Of a DNA stretch of 64,000 nt, positions 46,886 to 59,199 are shown piece by piece. The DNA is from Gordionus sp. m RMFG-2023. Taxonomy: Eukaryota; Nematomorpha; Gordioida; Chordodea; Parachordodidae. A program made the translations under genes and the position numbers. The notes beneath the pieces are model-generated. The model did not search any database and was not told where the DNA came from. It saw nothing but the letters and a program-made list of their open reading frames with translations. Position 1 is the stretch's first letter. Each line of letters begins with the position of its first letter. The stretch covers positions 5,737,743 to 5,801,742 of the forward strand of contig NC_088778.1 of NCBI RefSeq assembly GCF_954871325.1. The letters run 5' to 3'.

Positions 46886-47828
46886 TCTAAGTTTCCTTGT
46901 CATCATTTCCGTTTTTGTAATTTAACAATTTTCTGGTCAACCGGATTGATCACTTTTCTTTTCAAACAACATTATGTGTAGGCATGATTATATAATAAGA
47001 ACGATTTTAGTTTGTTTTTTTTTCGTTAATATATACAATAAAATATGGAAATAAGTTATAAAATGTAAATTATTGTGATAAAAAAAATTCTAATATTCAT
47101 AAACAGCAATAAAAACTAATATGTAAATTTTTTGAGATTAAAATAAATAATATAAGCTGGGAATTCGACTTTATCTACAGATGCGTGACCACGCGTTCCC
47201 GAAAAAATCCGCTAAGCATTAAAGGGGCAAATAAATTTATATCTGCTATCTTCAAAACTGAGCTATATTTTCAAAAAAACACCCTAACTGGTGTGTTTTT
47301 AGCTAAAAAGTAGGTTTAGCTTAAAATCGGAAAATAGAGCAATTAATCACCAAATTATAATCGTCATACTATAAGGAACAATAAATGGTCGATTTAAAGT
47401 AAAAAGGGGGGGAAGGGTATTCCTTTATAAAAAAAAGTTGGCATATATCAGCTGATTTATCATGATGATTCGTCCATTCGTAGCCATTATCCATATATAT
47501 TGACCAAAACAACTTCCTTAAATGTGATTGCTAGGGAGCCCAGATGCGGCAATAACGAAATTGAACATAGACAAAATGAATTAGAATAAATTTGAAATGG
47601 GCCCGAGGAATGTTATTCTTATGTATTATAGAATGTTATCAAATGATTTATGTTTTAATGATTTAAAGATTTGCTATAAGAAAACAGATTTTCTAAAACT
47701 TTACGAGTTGATGAGAATTAAAAAAGACGTGTTTAAGAGAAGAATATATAAATAAAAAGTGCAAAAGGTTTGCTCATACCGAAAATGGCATTATTTGAAT
47801 TTTTTGGAACATTCGCATTCGAAACTCG

Positions 47829-47964
47829 AGATGTTAAACGGCTCGATTTGAACAGGTTTATACGGCTAACTCAATATTTTAGCCATAACAATATTACGCA
47901 AACCTGAGGCTTAGTCTTGGCGGTTTTTAAAAATCGACTCAAATCGAGCCGTCTAACAACACTA
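47829..47964. mobile_element. GTTGTTAAA-group MITE, shortened
   Basis: ATGTTAAACGGCTCGATTTG on the left and AAATCGAGCCGTCTAACAAC then ACTA on the right. The centre is shortened. Subterminal CGGCTCGATTTG / CAAATCGAGCCG pairs are conserved. Confidence 0.72.
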
Positions 47965-48487
47965 TTCGAATCGTTTAATCACATAAGATAAAAAAAATAT
48001 AAAAAATCCCTTATTCTCCGATTCAAATAATTTAATCGTGAATCCTCCCTCCATCTTAGACAAAAAAAAATAATATTTAATTCATTGTGTATATTAAAAA
48101 TCAGGGTGTAATTATACCAACAATCATACTAGGGGGAAAAAAATAATGTTCTGTCTAAGCAATTATTTTATTATAATATTTTAATGCGATTATTAGACGA
48201 ATTCAATGTCAATCAATCCCTCCCCCTTTCTCCTCCTTTTCCCTTACTTAAAATAAAAAATGATGAAATGCAACTTTATAAACTATAATTCAACTTTTCT
48301 TCGTTGTATATTGAGTTAACTAACATTCATTGGTTATCTCATAATCCATCAAATTTTTGTAATTACACTCTGACAAATTTTTTATCCATGAAAGTCATAA
48401 GAGATTTACTTGTAAAAGATTTTGGCATTTTTATGTAAAAGGTTACGAAAATTTTCTTTTTCTTTTTTCAAAAATTTGTTTTTATAA

Positions 48488-48678
48488 TGGCTCGATTTGA
48501 GACGATTTTTAAAAACGGCTAACTCAATATTTTATTCAGAAAAATATTACGTAAGCCTGAAGATCTTGCTCGCTCATATAGATAGCACAAAGACCTATAC
48601 TCTATTAGCGAGACGCTATGGCAATATTTTACTGGCTAAAATATTGAGTTCGTCGTTTTTAAAAATCGGCTTAACTAT
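48488..48678. mobile_element. GTTGTTAAA-group MITE without termini
   Basis: GGCTCGATTTGAGACGATTT on the left and TTTTTAAAAATCGGCTTAAC on the right. The interior has the conserved AACTCAATATTTTATTC block and its inverted partner GGCTAAAATATTGAGTT. The terminal GTTGTTAAA is lost on both sides. Confidence 0.65.
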
Positions 48679-48854
48679 AAGGATTCATTATTGTGAGAGT
48701 AGTTCTTGTGGGAAAAAAAAATCTTCTCGCTTTTCCTGCTAATTCTTATAACCCTGCATTCGCAGGTAGGGAGGGCGAATTCGGGGTAAAATAGCATCTT
48801 AAAAAGTGTGTATCATTGCCGTTAAGGTGTTAAATAATTGATCTTAATAATAAC

Positions 48855-48995
48855 CAGAGTTGTTAAAGGATCTAGATACAAGTATCTAGATCTGTATCTA
48901 GATAGATTTTTGATTAAAATATCTGTATCTATATATTATTTTAGACAATGTATCTGTATCTAGATCCATTTAAAAAGTATCTTTTAACAACTCTG
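48855..48995. mobile_element. 141-bp MITE with CAGAGTTGTTAAA ends and exact target duplication
   Basis: Begins CAGAGTTGTTAAAGGATCT and ends TATCTTTTAACAACTCTG. It is flanked by identical ATAATAAC (48847-48854 and 48996-49003). The interior is a run of GTATCTAGATAC-like palindromes and TGTATCTG repeats. This is a second subtype of the GTTGTTAAA group. Degraded relatives are at 38876-38999 and 52380-52520. Confidence 0.9.
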
Positions 48996-49009
48996 ATAAT
49001 AACATATAA

Positions 49010-52000
49010 ATAATTTTAGTGCAATATATGTTATTATTATTATTATCATTTTAAAAAAAAATAGATTATATAATATGGTTCAAGTTCGAGGAGAAGCAAA
49101 AATACTATTAAGAAAAAATCAATTAATTGCAGACATTTTTATCGATTTCAAATGTGAGATAAGATAGGTGGTAAAATAGTAAGGTATACATTACCTATAA
49201 TATAATTATTACACATTTTACGGAAAAATAACCTTCATTTTTTTACAAATACAAAATATTTAGGTAATAAAATACTTAATCTGCCAAAATATAATTATAA
49301 CGAAAAATAAAATTTTCAAAAACCGTATATCATCTTCTTTTCAATTTTATTTCGGTTCGCGATTTTCACCAAAATCATTTCATGCGGTATACGGTAGAAC
49401 TCGGCATTCTAACTTCTAACAAATGATTGTGAATCACGTTATTCATCGGAATCCTTAATGATCGTAATTAATCTTAATTTTAAGATTAACTATAAAATAT
49501 ACCTGTTTACTTAAAATTCAAAAATCTCAAGTCCAATAAGGAAATTTTAAAAATAGCAAAGATTTATAGTTACGTTATTGTATTAATCTCGCTATAAAAA
49601 CTAAGTTTTTTTGTTAATTGCTCAGGAATTAAAGATTAAATTCGTAAAAATATTCTTTGAAAATTATATTAAAAAAAGACCTTTGGAAATCTAAGAAAAC
49701 TATCCTTTATAATGATTGAACAGATAAAATTTTACCTTGCTCGAAAAGAGATTGTATATGAATAGAGATTATGAATGATTTTATAAATACATGGATCTTT
49801 CCTTTTCCGACTTCATAAAGGGAAAAGTATAAAAGTGAAAGAGTGTTGGATTGGAGTGAACCAGAATTATGAAGGAATTCGAATATTTTCAATTTTTTTA
49901 AAAAAAAAGAAGAATATAAAATATCTAGGGTAATTTTTGTAAAATTTATTATTGATTTTGATTTAATAAAATACACAATTAATTAATCCATCATTTTTAC
50001 AAAATATCGAAAGCTCTAATAGTGTTATATTATATATCAGATCAAAAAAATGCTTTTTGGGAGGAAAAAATAAAATATAATAATATTAACATTATTATAT
50101 AAAGAAAAATAAAATAATAAATTACATTACATTACTATAAAATAAATCTATTTGTATTTTTATTTTTATAAAATGTACCATTGAAATGATATTATTTTTT
50201 ATCTTGACATCTGTTTTTTTTTAAATAATATTTTTAATTTATAACTAACAAGACACTTGACTTGATTATTGCCAGTGCTAGAATTACTCATCTTTTGTTC
50301 TCCGGCGAAAAAAAATATGTATAATAGAGGTCGGCGAGGCCCGAATTGACTTGCGGGAATTTTTGAAAAGATTTTCCGACCCGTAAAATAATTTTGTACG
50401 ATGGGCCCCCAGGCCCCAAATTTATTATGATGGAAAAAATAAGTAAATTTGCAAAATTCTAAGATTTTAAAAAAAATCGAACCTCCGGTCAAAAATCTAA
50501 TGAATGTAGGGTGTAATAAGCCCCAATCTCTAAATTCATAATTATAGCCTATCTCCTTTATTTTGAATTTGATATAATAAGATAAACTAAAATATATGAA
50601 ATATAATATATTCTAAGATAAGGCTGCTGGAGATTTTTGATCTTAACTTTTTATGTAATATGTAGCACATCTGGGCTTCTATAGACTCCACTAAAACAGT
50701 AGCGGATTACCTAATAATTCCTACTCAAAAAAATCAGACGGTGTGATACACTTTGTTAAAGATGGAAATTTCCGGAGAAAATAAAATCAGAGAAATTTCC
50801 TAGGAAAATTGGGTAAACCCGAGAAAATATAGGAAAATTACATAAGGAAATAATGAATCTTTGCAAGAATGTGACTTAATTCATGTTATCGAATAAGACA
50901 ATATTAACAGCACTAACACTGTCATTTAAAAAATTTATTTTATTTGTTAAAAATATCGCATTTCATATCAAAAATTGATAAAACACTATATATTCATTCG
51001 TTATCAATGATAATTGAGGTAGTACTTTTTTTACTTGATCTAGTTGAGGTAGTACCACTTTCACTTGATATAGAAGAATACAAACATCTAGCATCAAAAC
51101 AATTTTAAACTATATATACGCTAAAGCTTTATCGTTTCTAATGGAAATTTCAATAAATTCCTCGATGCAATTTAATTCATAGGTATAAAAAATTATAAAA
51201 TAACCTTGATCCTGAGAAGTTAAAATTTCTATTTCCAGAGTACTAGAAAATTGAATACATGATATGACATAAGCTGTCATTTTGGTATGATTCGGAAATG
51301 TACATTTAAGGTTAAAAAAGGACTTATATAAACTACGTGCTATAAAAAAAATATACATGGAGGTCACATAGAATTTGTCAGATTCAGTCATTGGTTTGTT
51401 ATTATTGCATATTTAAAAAATATATAACCGGTGAATTTTACCGAGGAATATAAATATTGAGAATTTTCCCGGGGTATACCTTACATTTACATTTATACCT
51501 CGTTGAATGTCATGGAAACCATTCACCATTTTTTGCCCAACCTAAACTGATTCTCTCTTTATTTATTTTAGGGAAAATTAATTATACTCTGTCCCACATA
51601 CGGGATTCGTAAATCAAAGATTTCTTTTTGAGGGACTTTTCTTTTTTTTTTCAAATTCATTCATAATTTTTTATTTATTATTTTTAAAGTGTGTGACTTT
51701 TTTTAAATCTCGACATATTCACCAAACTAACAAATTCCATGTGCATGGCTGGCGCCGTCTAATGAATCGTAACTTTATAAAACAATCTTCTCTTTTTCAC
51801 TTAATCTTTGTTTTTATTTGTGGGGAAAAGGAAATTGGGAGAAAGTTTGGAGGGGGGGGGGGGGGGGGGGGTGTTTTAAAAGAAAAAATTAATATTTAAT
51901 ATTTTTTTTAAAAAAAATACAAAAGGTATCTTTATTATTGTTCACTAGTTTTTCATATTCATATTTTATTAATAAACGGGAGAAAAAAATATTCATTGAT

Positions 52001-55000
52001 TATTTAATGAGAGCAGTTAGTAGTAGATAGAACTAGTGTTTCAAAATCGCTCCATTTGAGCTGATTTTAAAAAAACGATCGCTATATAGAACCATTCATA
52101 ATGTGATTTCAATTTTTTTTTCAATTAAAAATTCATAATAATTTGTAAGTATTTTTTAGAAAAAAAAACTCTTATAGCAAAAATTAAATATTAAGTTTCA
52201 AATGGTGAAATTGGCGTTATGCGAAAATGACAATTACTTGAAATGTTTAATAATAGAATAAATAAATAAATAAAAACTTGCCATAGTTAAAATCATTTCG
52301 TCTTTGCGTAACCATTGATATACATATCAAATATAAAAAGTGGAAATGAACTCAGAAAAGGAGGTGAATGCATGATTCATAAATGTTGTATCTGGTATAT
52401 TATTAAAATTCACTTTTATAAAAAGCATTTGCATCTATATCAGATACATTCTTCAGAGTGTATCAATATTTATATACATCTTATGATGTAATTGTATCTA
52501 TATCCTCTTTTTAAAAAAATTTACAACCCTTATACTTGTAGAGAAGGCCGTATGTCCATTCCATTTACATAACAAAGAAAATGGAAATCCAAATTATTTG
52601 CTTTAAGAAAAGGGAAATACAAATGTAATCTTCTAGTTCATTTAAAAATATTTTTTAACAACCCTTGTACTTGTAGAGAAGATAATATGTCCATTCCATT
52701 CACATAACAAAAAGAAAAGAAATCCAAATGTTAAATATGCTAAAAAAGGGGGGGAATTGCAGATTTAATATTAGGGTAAATAAAAGAATATTCAAATCAA
52801 TCTTTCTTAGAAGGAGAAAAAAGTAAGAAATCCTATAAGAAAGGTGAATTCTTTTTTTTACAAATGGGACTTTTGAAAGGTGTAAGATATATTTCCTGTA
52901 CTCAAAAGGGAAAAAAAATAGCATCTCCATAATTTGAGGGCTTTTGATGCTCTTGCATCTGTAAAAATATGGCTTGTCTCTATGATAACTATGGGGGTGC
53001 CAGTTATATTATACCTCCTTCAAATAAATTCCTCTCAAGCTATTGTAAAGTTTATATAATTTCTAAGGAATGCCATCTAAGTTAACTATTTTGAAAATGA
53101 ATAAAATATAAAAAAATAAATTAGTGTTCTGCAGAGATATCAATTTCATGGTCAAGATTTATAAAAATAATTACAACCCAGCCCAGATGTAAAAGAAAAA
53201 TTTTTGTGACCCCGATTTATCTAAAAAAATATTTGATGGCCCACATTTATGAAAAAAATATTTGACTTGGATTTAAAAAATATATATCTATTAAGCATAT
53301 TAATGTCTGTTTTGCATGTTTTTAATAACTTTTAAAACTTATCTCCTTTATTTTAAAATGATAATAACAATAATTTTTTATTTAATACCAAAAAAAGTAG
53401 TGAAATACTAGGTGTAGGTATAAAATTTATAATTTCACTAAAATATAATTATAATTAGTTGAATAATTTGCAAATTACCATAATTTTATAAACCTGTTAA
53501 GTATTTTTTTATGATTGATAAAATGATATGAAATAGAAATATACAAATGAATGAATGTGATATATCATTCTATAATACAACAATTTTTAATTATATTTCA
53601 TTTATTCAATTTAAATTTTAATATATAAGTTACGATTTAAAATAGTTGGCCAAGTCCAGGTATTTAAAAAAAATCATAATAAATTCATATTTTTGATAAA
53701 AAAAATTTTAAACCTAGCCTGGGCATTGAAAAAAATTGTAACCCATCTTAGCTTGAGTTTTTTAATTTAAATTATGACCCAGCCCATATAACTAGGATGG
53801 GTTTAGGGCCAGACTTTTAGATCAGATATTTTAAGCTTTGAGTTTTATTGTTAGCTATCATCATTTTGTATATTTTAATATCATATTTATATCCCAAAAT
53901 CATGATCAAGCTATGCAAGAATCTATGTTTCCCAGATAATTATAAATATTAATTTGAAATGCTTCATATATTGTAAATTGTATCATGTTAAATTTTAAAT
54001 AATAATGTAAATAAATTATCTAAAAAAAATTTGATTTAAGAGTTTCATTTTTGTATCACATTTTCACAAAAGAGGAGCACTAATAAAATTTGATTTTAGT
54101 AGTAGTTTTCTATCAAAATAAAATGGAATACATTCCCACACAAAAGGAGGAGAAAGTGGGTAGTGGCCCTGGGACACCAAAATTATCATATAGGGGTCAC
54201 CAAATATTTCCTCTTATACATTTAAAAGTGAATTATATTTTTTAAAAATCATAAATAACTACTTGTTCATGTTTTATAATTTATTCAAAGCTTATGTAAA
54301 TATGAATTTTTTATAGGGCCAACAAATTTAACCCTGGGTAGCCAAAAGTCTTATCAAGATCCTAAGTGTGTAGGCATATTCTCCACTAAGATAATAATGA
54401 CATTAATTATTTTATACACTTTTATTTTAAAATCATGAATTGTATAAAGAAAATATTTTATATATATATAAAAATAAGAATAAAAATTTAATATTTAATA
54501 TCTACTACAATGATATAGATAAAACAAATAATATATATATATATAATATATGATACGGAATATAATTAATCTTTTAAAATATACCTTTTAATGAATATTA
54601 TATAGAAAGTCATATGATTTTATAAGAATGAATGGATTAGAGAATTTTGTGCTAAAGATTTTTGAGTTTAAAATTTAAAAAAGAGAAGAACTAAATTACG
54701 AAACGGTAATAAGGAACTTTTATTTTTTTTGTGAACCTGGTTAAAAACGACAACCTTAACAAACTGTTTCAGTCAATCATTGTCAAAAAAAAAGCAAATT
54801 TAGAAATCAAGCTTATAAGAATTTTGATTTCTAAGATGTGACTTATTTTTAAAATCTTTTGTTTAAATTATTTATGATTTGTATAATGTTATGATCTGCT
54901 ATAGTTAAGATTTCTAGACTGAAGAAAATGAGTAAATATTGATATTTCAGGAATAATTTAAAATAAAATATTATAATTTATTTTACAATTTTGTAATTAG

Positions 55001-55110
55001 AAATATGTACATGGAATTAGAAATATATTATGTAATATTTTTAATAAATCCAATGTGCTGCATGCCTATTTGATTATACAAAACTACGTTAACACCAAAG
55101 TCTTATGTGT
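49010..55110. other. AT-rich region with scattered MITE fragments
   Basis: GC-rich remnants at 50325-50420 (GAGGTCGGCGAGGCCCG, GGGCCCCCAGGCCCC) and 53135-53830 (ACCCAGCCCAG on the left, GACCCAGCCCATAT on the right). A degraded GTATC-type MITE at 52380-52520. A MITE edge at 52034-52080. Direct repeat of about 50 bp at 52530-52590 and 52660-52720 (CTTGTAGAGAAG, ATGTCCATTCCATT). A 93-codon minus frame at 51110-51391 has no recognised domain. No gene called. Confidence 0.4.
51852..51871 (+). repeat. poly-G run of 20
   Basis: An uninterrupted G homopolymer in an AT-rich context. It could form a quadruplex, or its length may be a sequencing artefact. Confidence 0.85.
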
Positions 55111-55121
55111 GAGTTATCATT

Positions 55122-58009
55122 CAGGGGCGTCGCTAGCCTTTACAATCTCAGGGGGCTCAACTAAAAAAAAATTTACGGGGGACGAAGCCCCCAAACCCTC
55201 TAATTTCCAGGCCTTCGGTGCGCTTTTGCCAGGGCTTCTCGATCTAGAAAAGGCTTTCGATAGAATCCCAAGAAAACTTATTTGGTGGGTGCTACGCCAC
55301 AAAAAGGTTCCCGAAAAATATATAAGAATAATACATGATATGTATATGGGCCATACAAAAATGGTCCGTAACACAATAGGTACTTCAGCAGGCTTCATAA
55401 TAGCCGAAGGAGTTCATCAAGGGTCGGCTCTCAGCCCACTATTCTTCATTACAGTAATAGATGTATTAGCACAGTCTATACCTCAAACAGTCCCGTGGAA
55501 TATGATATTTACAGATGATATTGTGATACTTGCCGAATCTAAGGATTAAATGTGAGTTGGATAAATATCTTAGAAAGGCACGGATTAAAAGTAAATAGAG
55601 AAAAGACGGAATATATGGTGATAGGAGGAGATGAAACAGAGATTATTGATATAAATGAATGGCAGATATCGGCAATTGAAAGCTGCAAATATTTGGGTTC
55701 CACTATACAAACAAACGGCACAATAGAAAAAGAGGTAAAGAGTAAAATTAATAAAGGGTGGTTAAAGTGGAGAACTTTATCTGGAGTGCTATTTGACAAA
55801 AGAATCCCACACAAATTAAAGGGAAAAATTTACAGTTCCATAGTAAAACCAACTATTCTTTAAAATTCGGAAACATGGCCAACCAAAGAATCGGACGAGA
55901 GAAGTCTACAAACTATGGAGATAAGAATGCTGAAGATGATTGCTGGGGTAACAAGAAAAGATAAAGTAAGAATACTAAGTAGTTTAAAGGTAGTGCCCAT
56001 TAAGACTAAGTTAATGGTAAACAGACTTAGGTAGTATGGGCACACAATGAGAAGGCCTATGAACTACATAGGAAATAAAGTTGAGAGTTTGGAAGTTATG
56101 GGCAAACGTATAAGAGGAAGACCAAAACTTCAATGGGGCCATAAAGTTAGAGACAATATAAAGAAGTATAAATTAGATAAAAGAGATTATATGAATAACA
56201 TAAAGTGGAGAGAGATGTTGAAGGAGCTTACCACCAGAAAAGGTGAAAGCTAAAGAGAAAAAAAAATTATATTAATAAAAAATAAACTAGCATATAAATA
56301 ATTAAAACAATACAAGACATAAAAATAAAATTTTTTAATAAAACATCTATTTATTACAATATAAAGTATTTTCGATTATTGGTATAAAAAGATTTGGCGT
56401 CTAAAGAATTACAAGTGATAAAAAAGTTTAATTATTTCATACATATACCTCAATCAATAATAGTTTCTAAAAACCACATAATATAATATAATTCTTAACA
56501 ACTTACATTAACAAAAGGTCATGAAGCTAATATTACTCTCTGTTACCATTTTAGACAATGTTTAATAGGAAAAATTTATAGGCCTAACCAAATTAACAAT
56601 TCTTGAAGAAGAGAATATAAACGACCAATCCAAATCATAAAACTATATAGTGGTTAGAGCTTACTTTTAGATAACATGATGGAAACTAGATAAGTAATAG
56701 AGATAATTATTGTGAGATATATTTCTATAAGATTATCTTCCATTTTTAATTATATATAAACGACTACACATTTGATAATTATTGCTTATCTAAAATATGC
56801 AATCACATGCTTTCAGCAGCTGTAGTAATAATCTAAACTTACATAGCTACACAAATAATAGATGCTGGTTAATTGGCAGTCATTGACACACACGATGTTA
56901 ACTCATATCAGAATTTATTATGTTAGATAAATTGTTAAAACAAAAACACTATAAATCTTTAGAAGAAAATATGTAAATATATTGAAGCCATAAGTTATTT
57001 ACACGGCTTAGATTCAAACATTTTGTAACTATAAAATAAGAACCAGAGTAATATGATGAAAACAAGTAAGATTTTATATATATCGCACTACCTCTAGTTG
57101 GTATATTATATCTTTAAATAATATTAGTTTGTAATAGTATCAATAATATACTCGTATTAAAATTTTAACTCAAAACTGTTTTTCAAAGAAGAAAAAAATA
57201 ACTTTCCGAAAAACGAGTAAAAAAGAGAAGAAAAGATATCTAATTTATTATATCCATTGTGGGATGAATAATAAGATGTTTAATTTGTAATAATATTTTT
57301 AAATAAATAGATGGCGTTAAATAATTAAATGCAAATTGCTGCTTATATTTATTATCAAAAGCATTTATTAGTAAAAACTGTCAAATACGTCTGTAAAAGT
57401 GGCATTTTACCTAATATTTTATAACCAATTATATATAGTAGAGGATTATAAACTATATTACTTAATACTTAATTGGCCTTGAAAATATTTTTAAGAAGAG
57501 GCATGTAATTAAATTTAAAAATGAATAATATAATATTAGTGATTTTGACTCGGCTAATTACATATTAAACTTGTTAATTTTCAATTAATAAATGATTATA
57601 TTTATTTAAATAGGGTTATACAATAATTTAAAAAATAAAAGTCAATTAAGCTTTAACTGTTTATGCTAAATAAATATTTAGTGAGTGATATTGATATTCT
57701 ATTGTTAACACAGAATTTGAGTGCAAGCTGACATATAAAAATATAATTTATATGTATTAATCTAATCTAATAATTAAAATAATATTCATTTAATAAAAAT
57801 TAAGATAGTCTTTTAGATAATAAAATTAAATCTATATATTACGTAATGGAATTATAAAAGAAATCGTTCAGGGAGCAATCAAAAAATTTATTTTTAGTTC
57901 TAGGGGCTATTAAGGAGCCATTAAAAAAAAATCCTTTTTACTTCAGGGGGCTATTCAAATATTTCAGGGGGCTCGAGCCCCTGCGCGCCCTTCCCTAGTG
58001 ACGCCACTG
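55122..58009. mobile_element. 2.9-kb hAT-like element with exact target duplication, hosting a LINE fragment
   Basis: Left end CAGGGGCGTCGCTAGCC and right end ...CCTAGTGACGCCACTG are imperfect inverted repeats. It is flanked by identical TTATCATT (55114-55121 and 58010-58017). Subterminal GGGGGCTC / GAGCCCCC and GAAGCCCCC blocks occur on both sides. The interior (56270-57900) is AT-rich with no transposase. A second copy at 61793-62985 lacks the LINE piece, which shows that the LINE fragment is an addition to this copy. Confidence 0.87.
55238..56265 (+). pseudogene. 5'-truncated RTE-type LINE, reverse transcriptase 3' half
   Basis: Starts abruptly within the reverse transcriptase at DLEKAFDRIPRKLIWWVL. 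It continues with EGVHQGSALSPLFF (a conserved QGS.LSP motif) and the catalytic box as FTDDIVILAES, where most RTE proteins have ADD. After a frame change near 55550 (a small deletion) comes ERHGLKVNREKTEYM, then CKYLGSTIQTNG. A TAA near 55861 interrupts it; the rest includes ETWPTKESDERSL, RMLKMIAGVTRKD, YGHTMRRP and KRIRGRPKLQWGHKVRD, the usual C-terminal block. It ends in an A-rich tail near 56265. Endonuclease and N-terminal half are absent. Dead. Confidence 0.88.
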
Positions 58010-58292
58010 TTATCATTATTACAAGTAAATGAGATATTTTAGTAATTATTGTAAGCAGCTTGTCATTTTGATCAAAATTTAATCCTAGCTTAGTATAATT
58101 TTTGAATCAAGTTTAATTCTAATTGTATGAGATTATTTTAGTAATAATGTATTAAGCAAAAAAATTAAACAGAGTTCATCCTATCTTGATATGTATTTTA
58201 TCAAAAAACATTGTAATAGCAGTTGGTATTAATATAATAATGATATTTTAATATTTTAGTGTTTAGCAAACTACGCGGTTCAGGTTCTACCT

Positions 58293-58465
58293 AATGGTTA
58301 CTGTTTATATTAAATCAGGAGAAATTTTATTAGACACCACTATTATTTTGTTAATACTTTGGTTGATTTACTTAAATTGATATTAAAGATAGGCAGGAAT
58401 AAAATTACTATTTCAACTTCGAGTAATAAACGGATGTCGGTAAAAAACCTAACGGTTAGTGTTTA
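58293..58465. repeat. duplicated segment next to the LTR-element fossil
   Basis: 58303-58362 (GTTTATATTAAATCAGGAGA ... TTGTTAATACTTT) reappears at 61735-61792, directly right of the LTR element. The preceding CTAATGGTTACTGTTTA also recurs as CTAACGGTTAGTGTTTA immediately left of the LTR element. The simplest reading is an older tandem duplication of about 160 bp whose second unit was later split by the LTR element. Confidence 0.7.
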
Positions 58466-58777
58466 TGTTGGAATTGTATTATTTCCACTTTATCATAGAT
58501 AAATAATTAAATCACATTTTATATTGGTTATAATTTTATTTTATTTTCTTATAATAATTTACATTACATTTTTCAATCTCAATTACATTTTTTTTATCTC
58601 TTTATTTATCTTTTTTTTAAACAATAATAAAAAAAAATAACTAATACAAATTTATGTATAAATAAAAATGTTAATATAAAATTTTCACCGATTAAATTTA
58701 AGTATAAATTGATATAATATAAAATAAATCAATTGCCAAAATAAATAATAAAATAACATCAATCAACATATTCAACA
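58466..58777 (-). repeat. LTR (3' LTR in element orientation), 312 bp
   Basis: Intact counterpart of the right LTR. It shows the empty site (ACTAATACAAATTTATG) at which a MITE entered the other LTR. The adjoining internal sequence TTACACCCTCC reads GGAGGGTGTAA on the minus strand, a purine-rich tract fitting the second-strand priming site. Confidence 0.85.
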
Positions 58778-59199
58778 TTACACCCTCCAAAGAATGATTT
58801 CCTTGGATAAGTTGAGTGGTAACGTCATTCATAATCACCGGGCAATACGCCACCCATGTTCATGGTGCAGTCTTCTTTCCAATTCGAACGATGGCTTGGT
58901 AAAGTAAAGACAACCCCTAGCTAATTTCCAAACCGGATCGCTTGTGCATGACATCGGACATCTAGATTCCTTTCGAGCAAGTTTTATTTTGTCGTGTTTC
59001 AGCCAGCAATCCCGTTTCTGAGTCGTTGCATCAATCTTGGCGCACGGAATTCTCCTTGAAAGTATGATCTTAGGCGCAGCATCGGGTTTCAAGTGAATTT
59101 TCTCTTGCCTGACCATTTTGGGTTTGTAGGACGTTGCAAGGTCTTTTTTTGTTGTCGAGATTATCTTCTCGAGATCACTCTACACTACCCACTAAGAAC

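Noticed and set aside
51110-51391. 93-codon minus frame (MTESDKFYVTSMYIFF...)
   Set aside because: Looks globular, but no family is recognised and there are no convincing splice sites or flanking exons; a chance frame is possible.
51852-51871. Poly-G run as a functional quadruplex
   Set aside because: A pure homopolymer of this length is prone to sequencing and assembly error; nothing nearby suggests a function.
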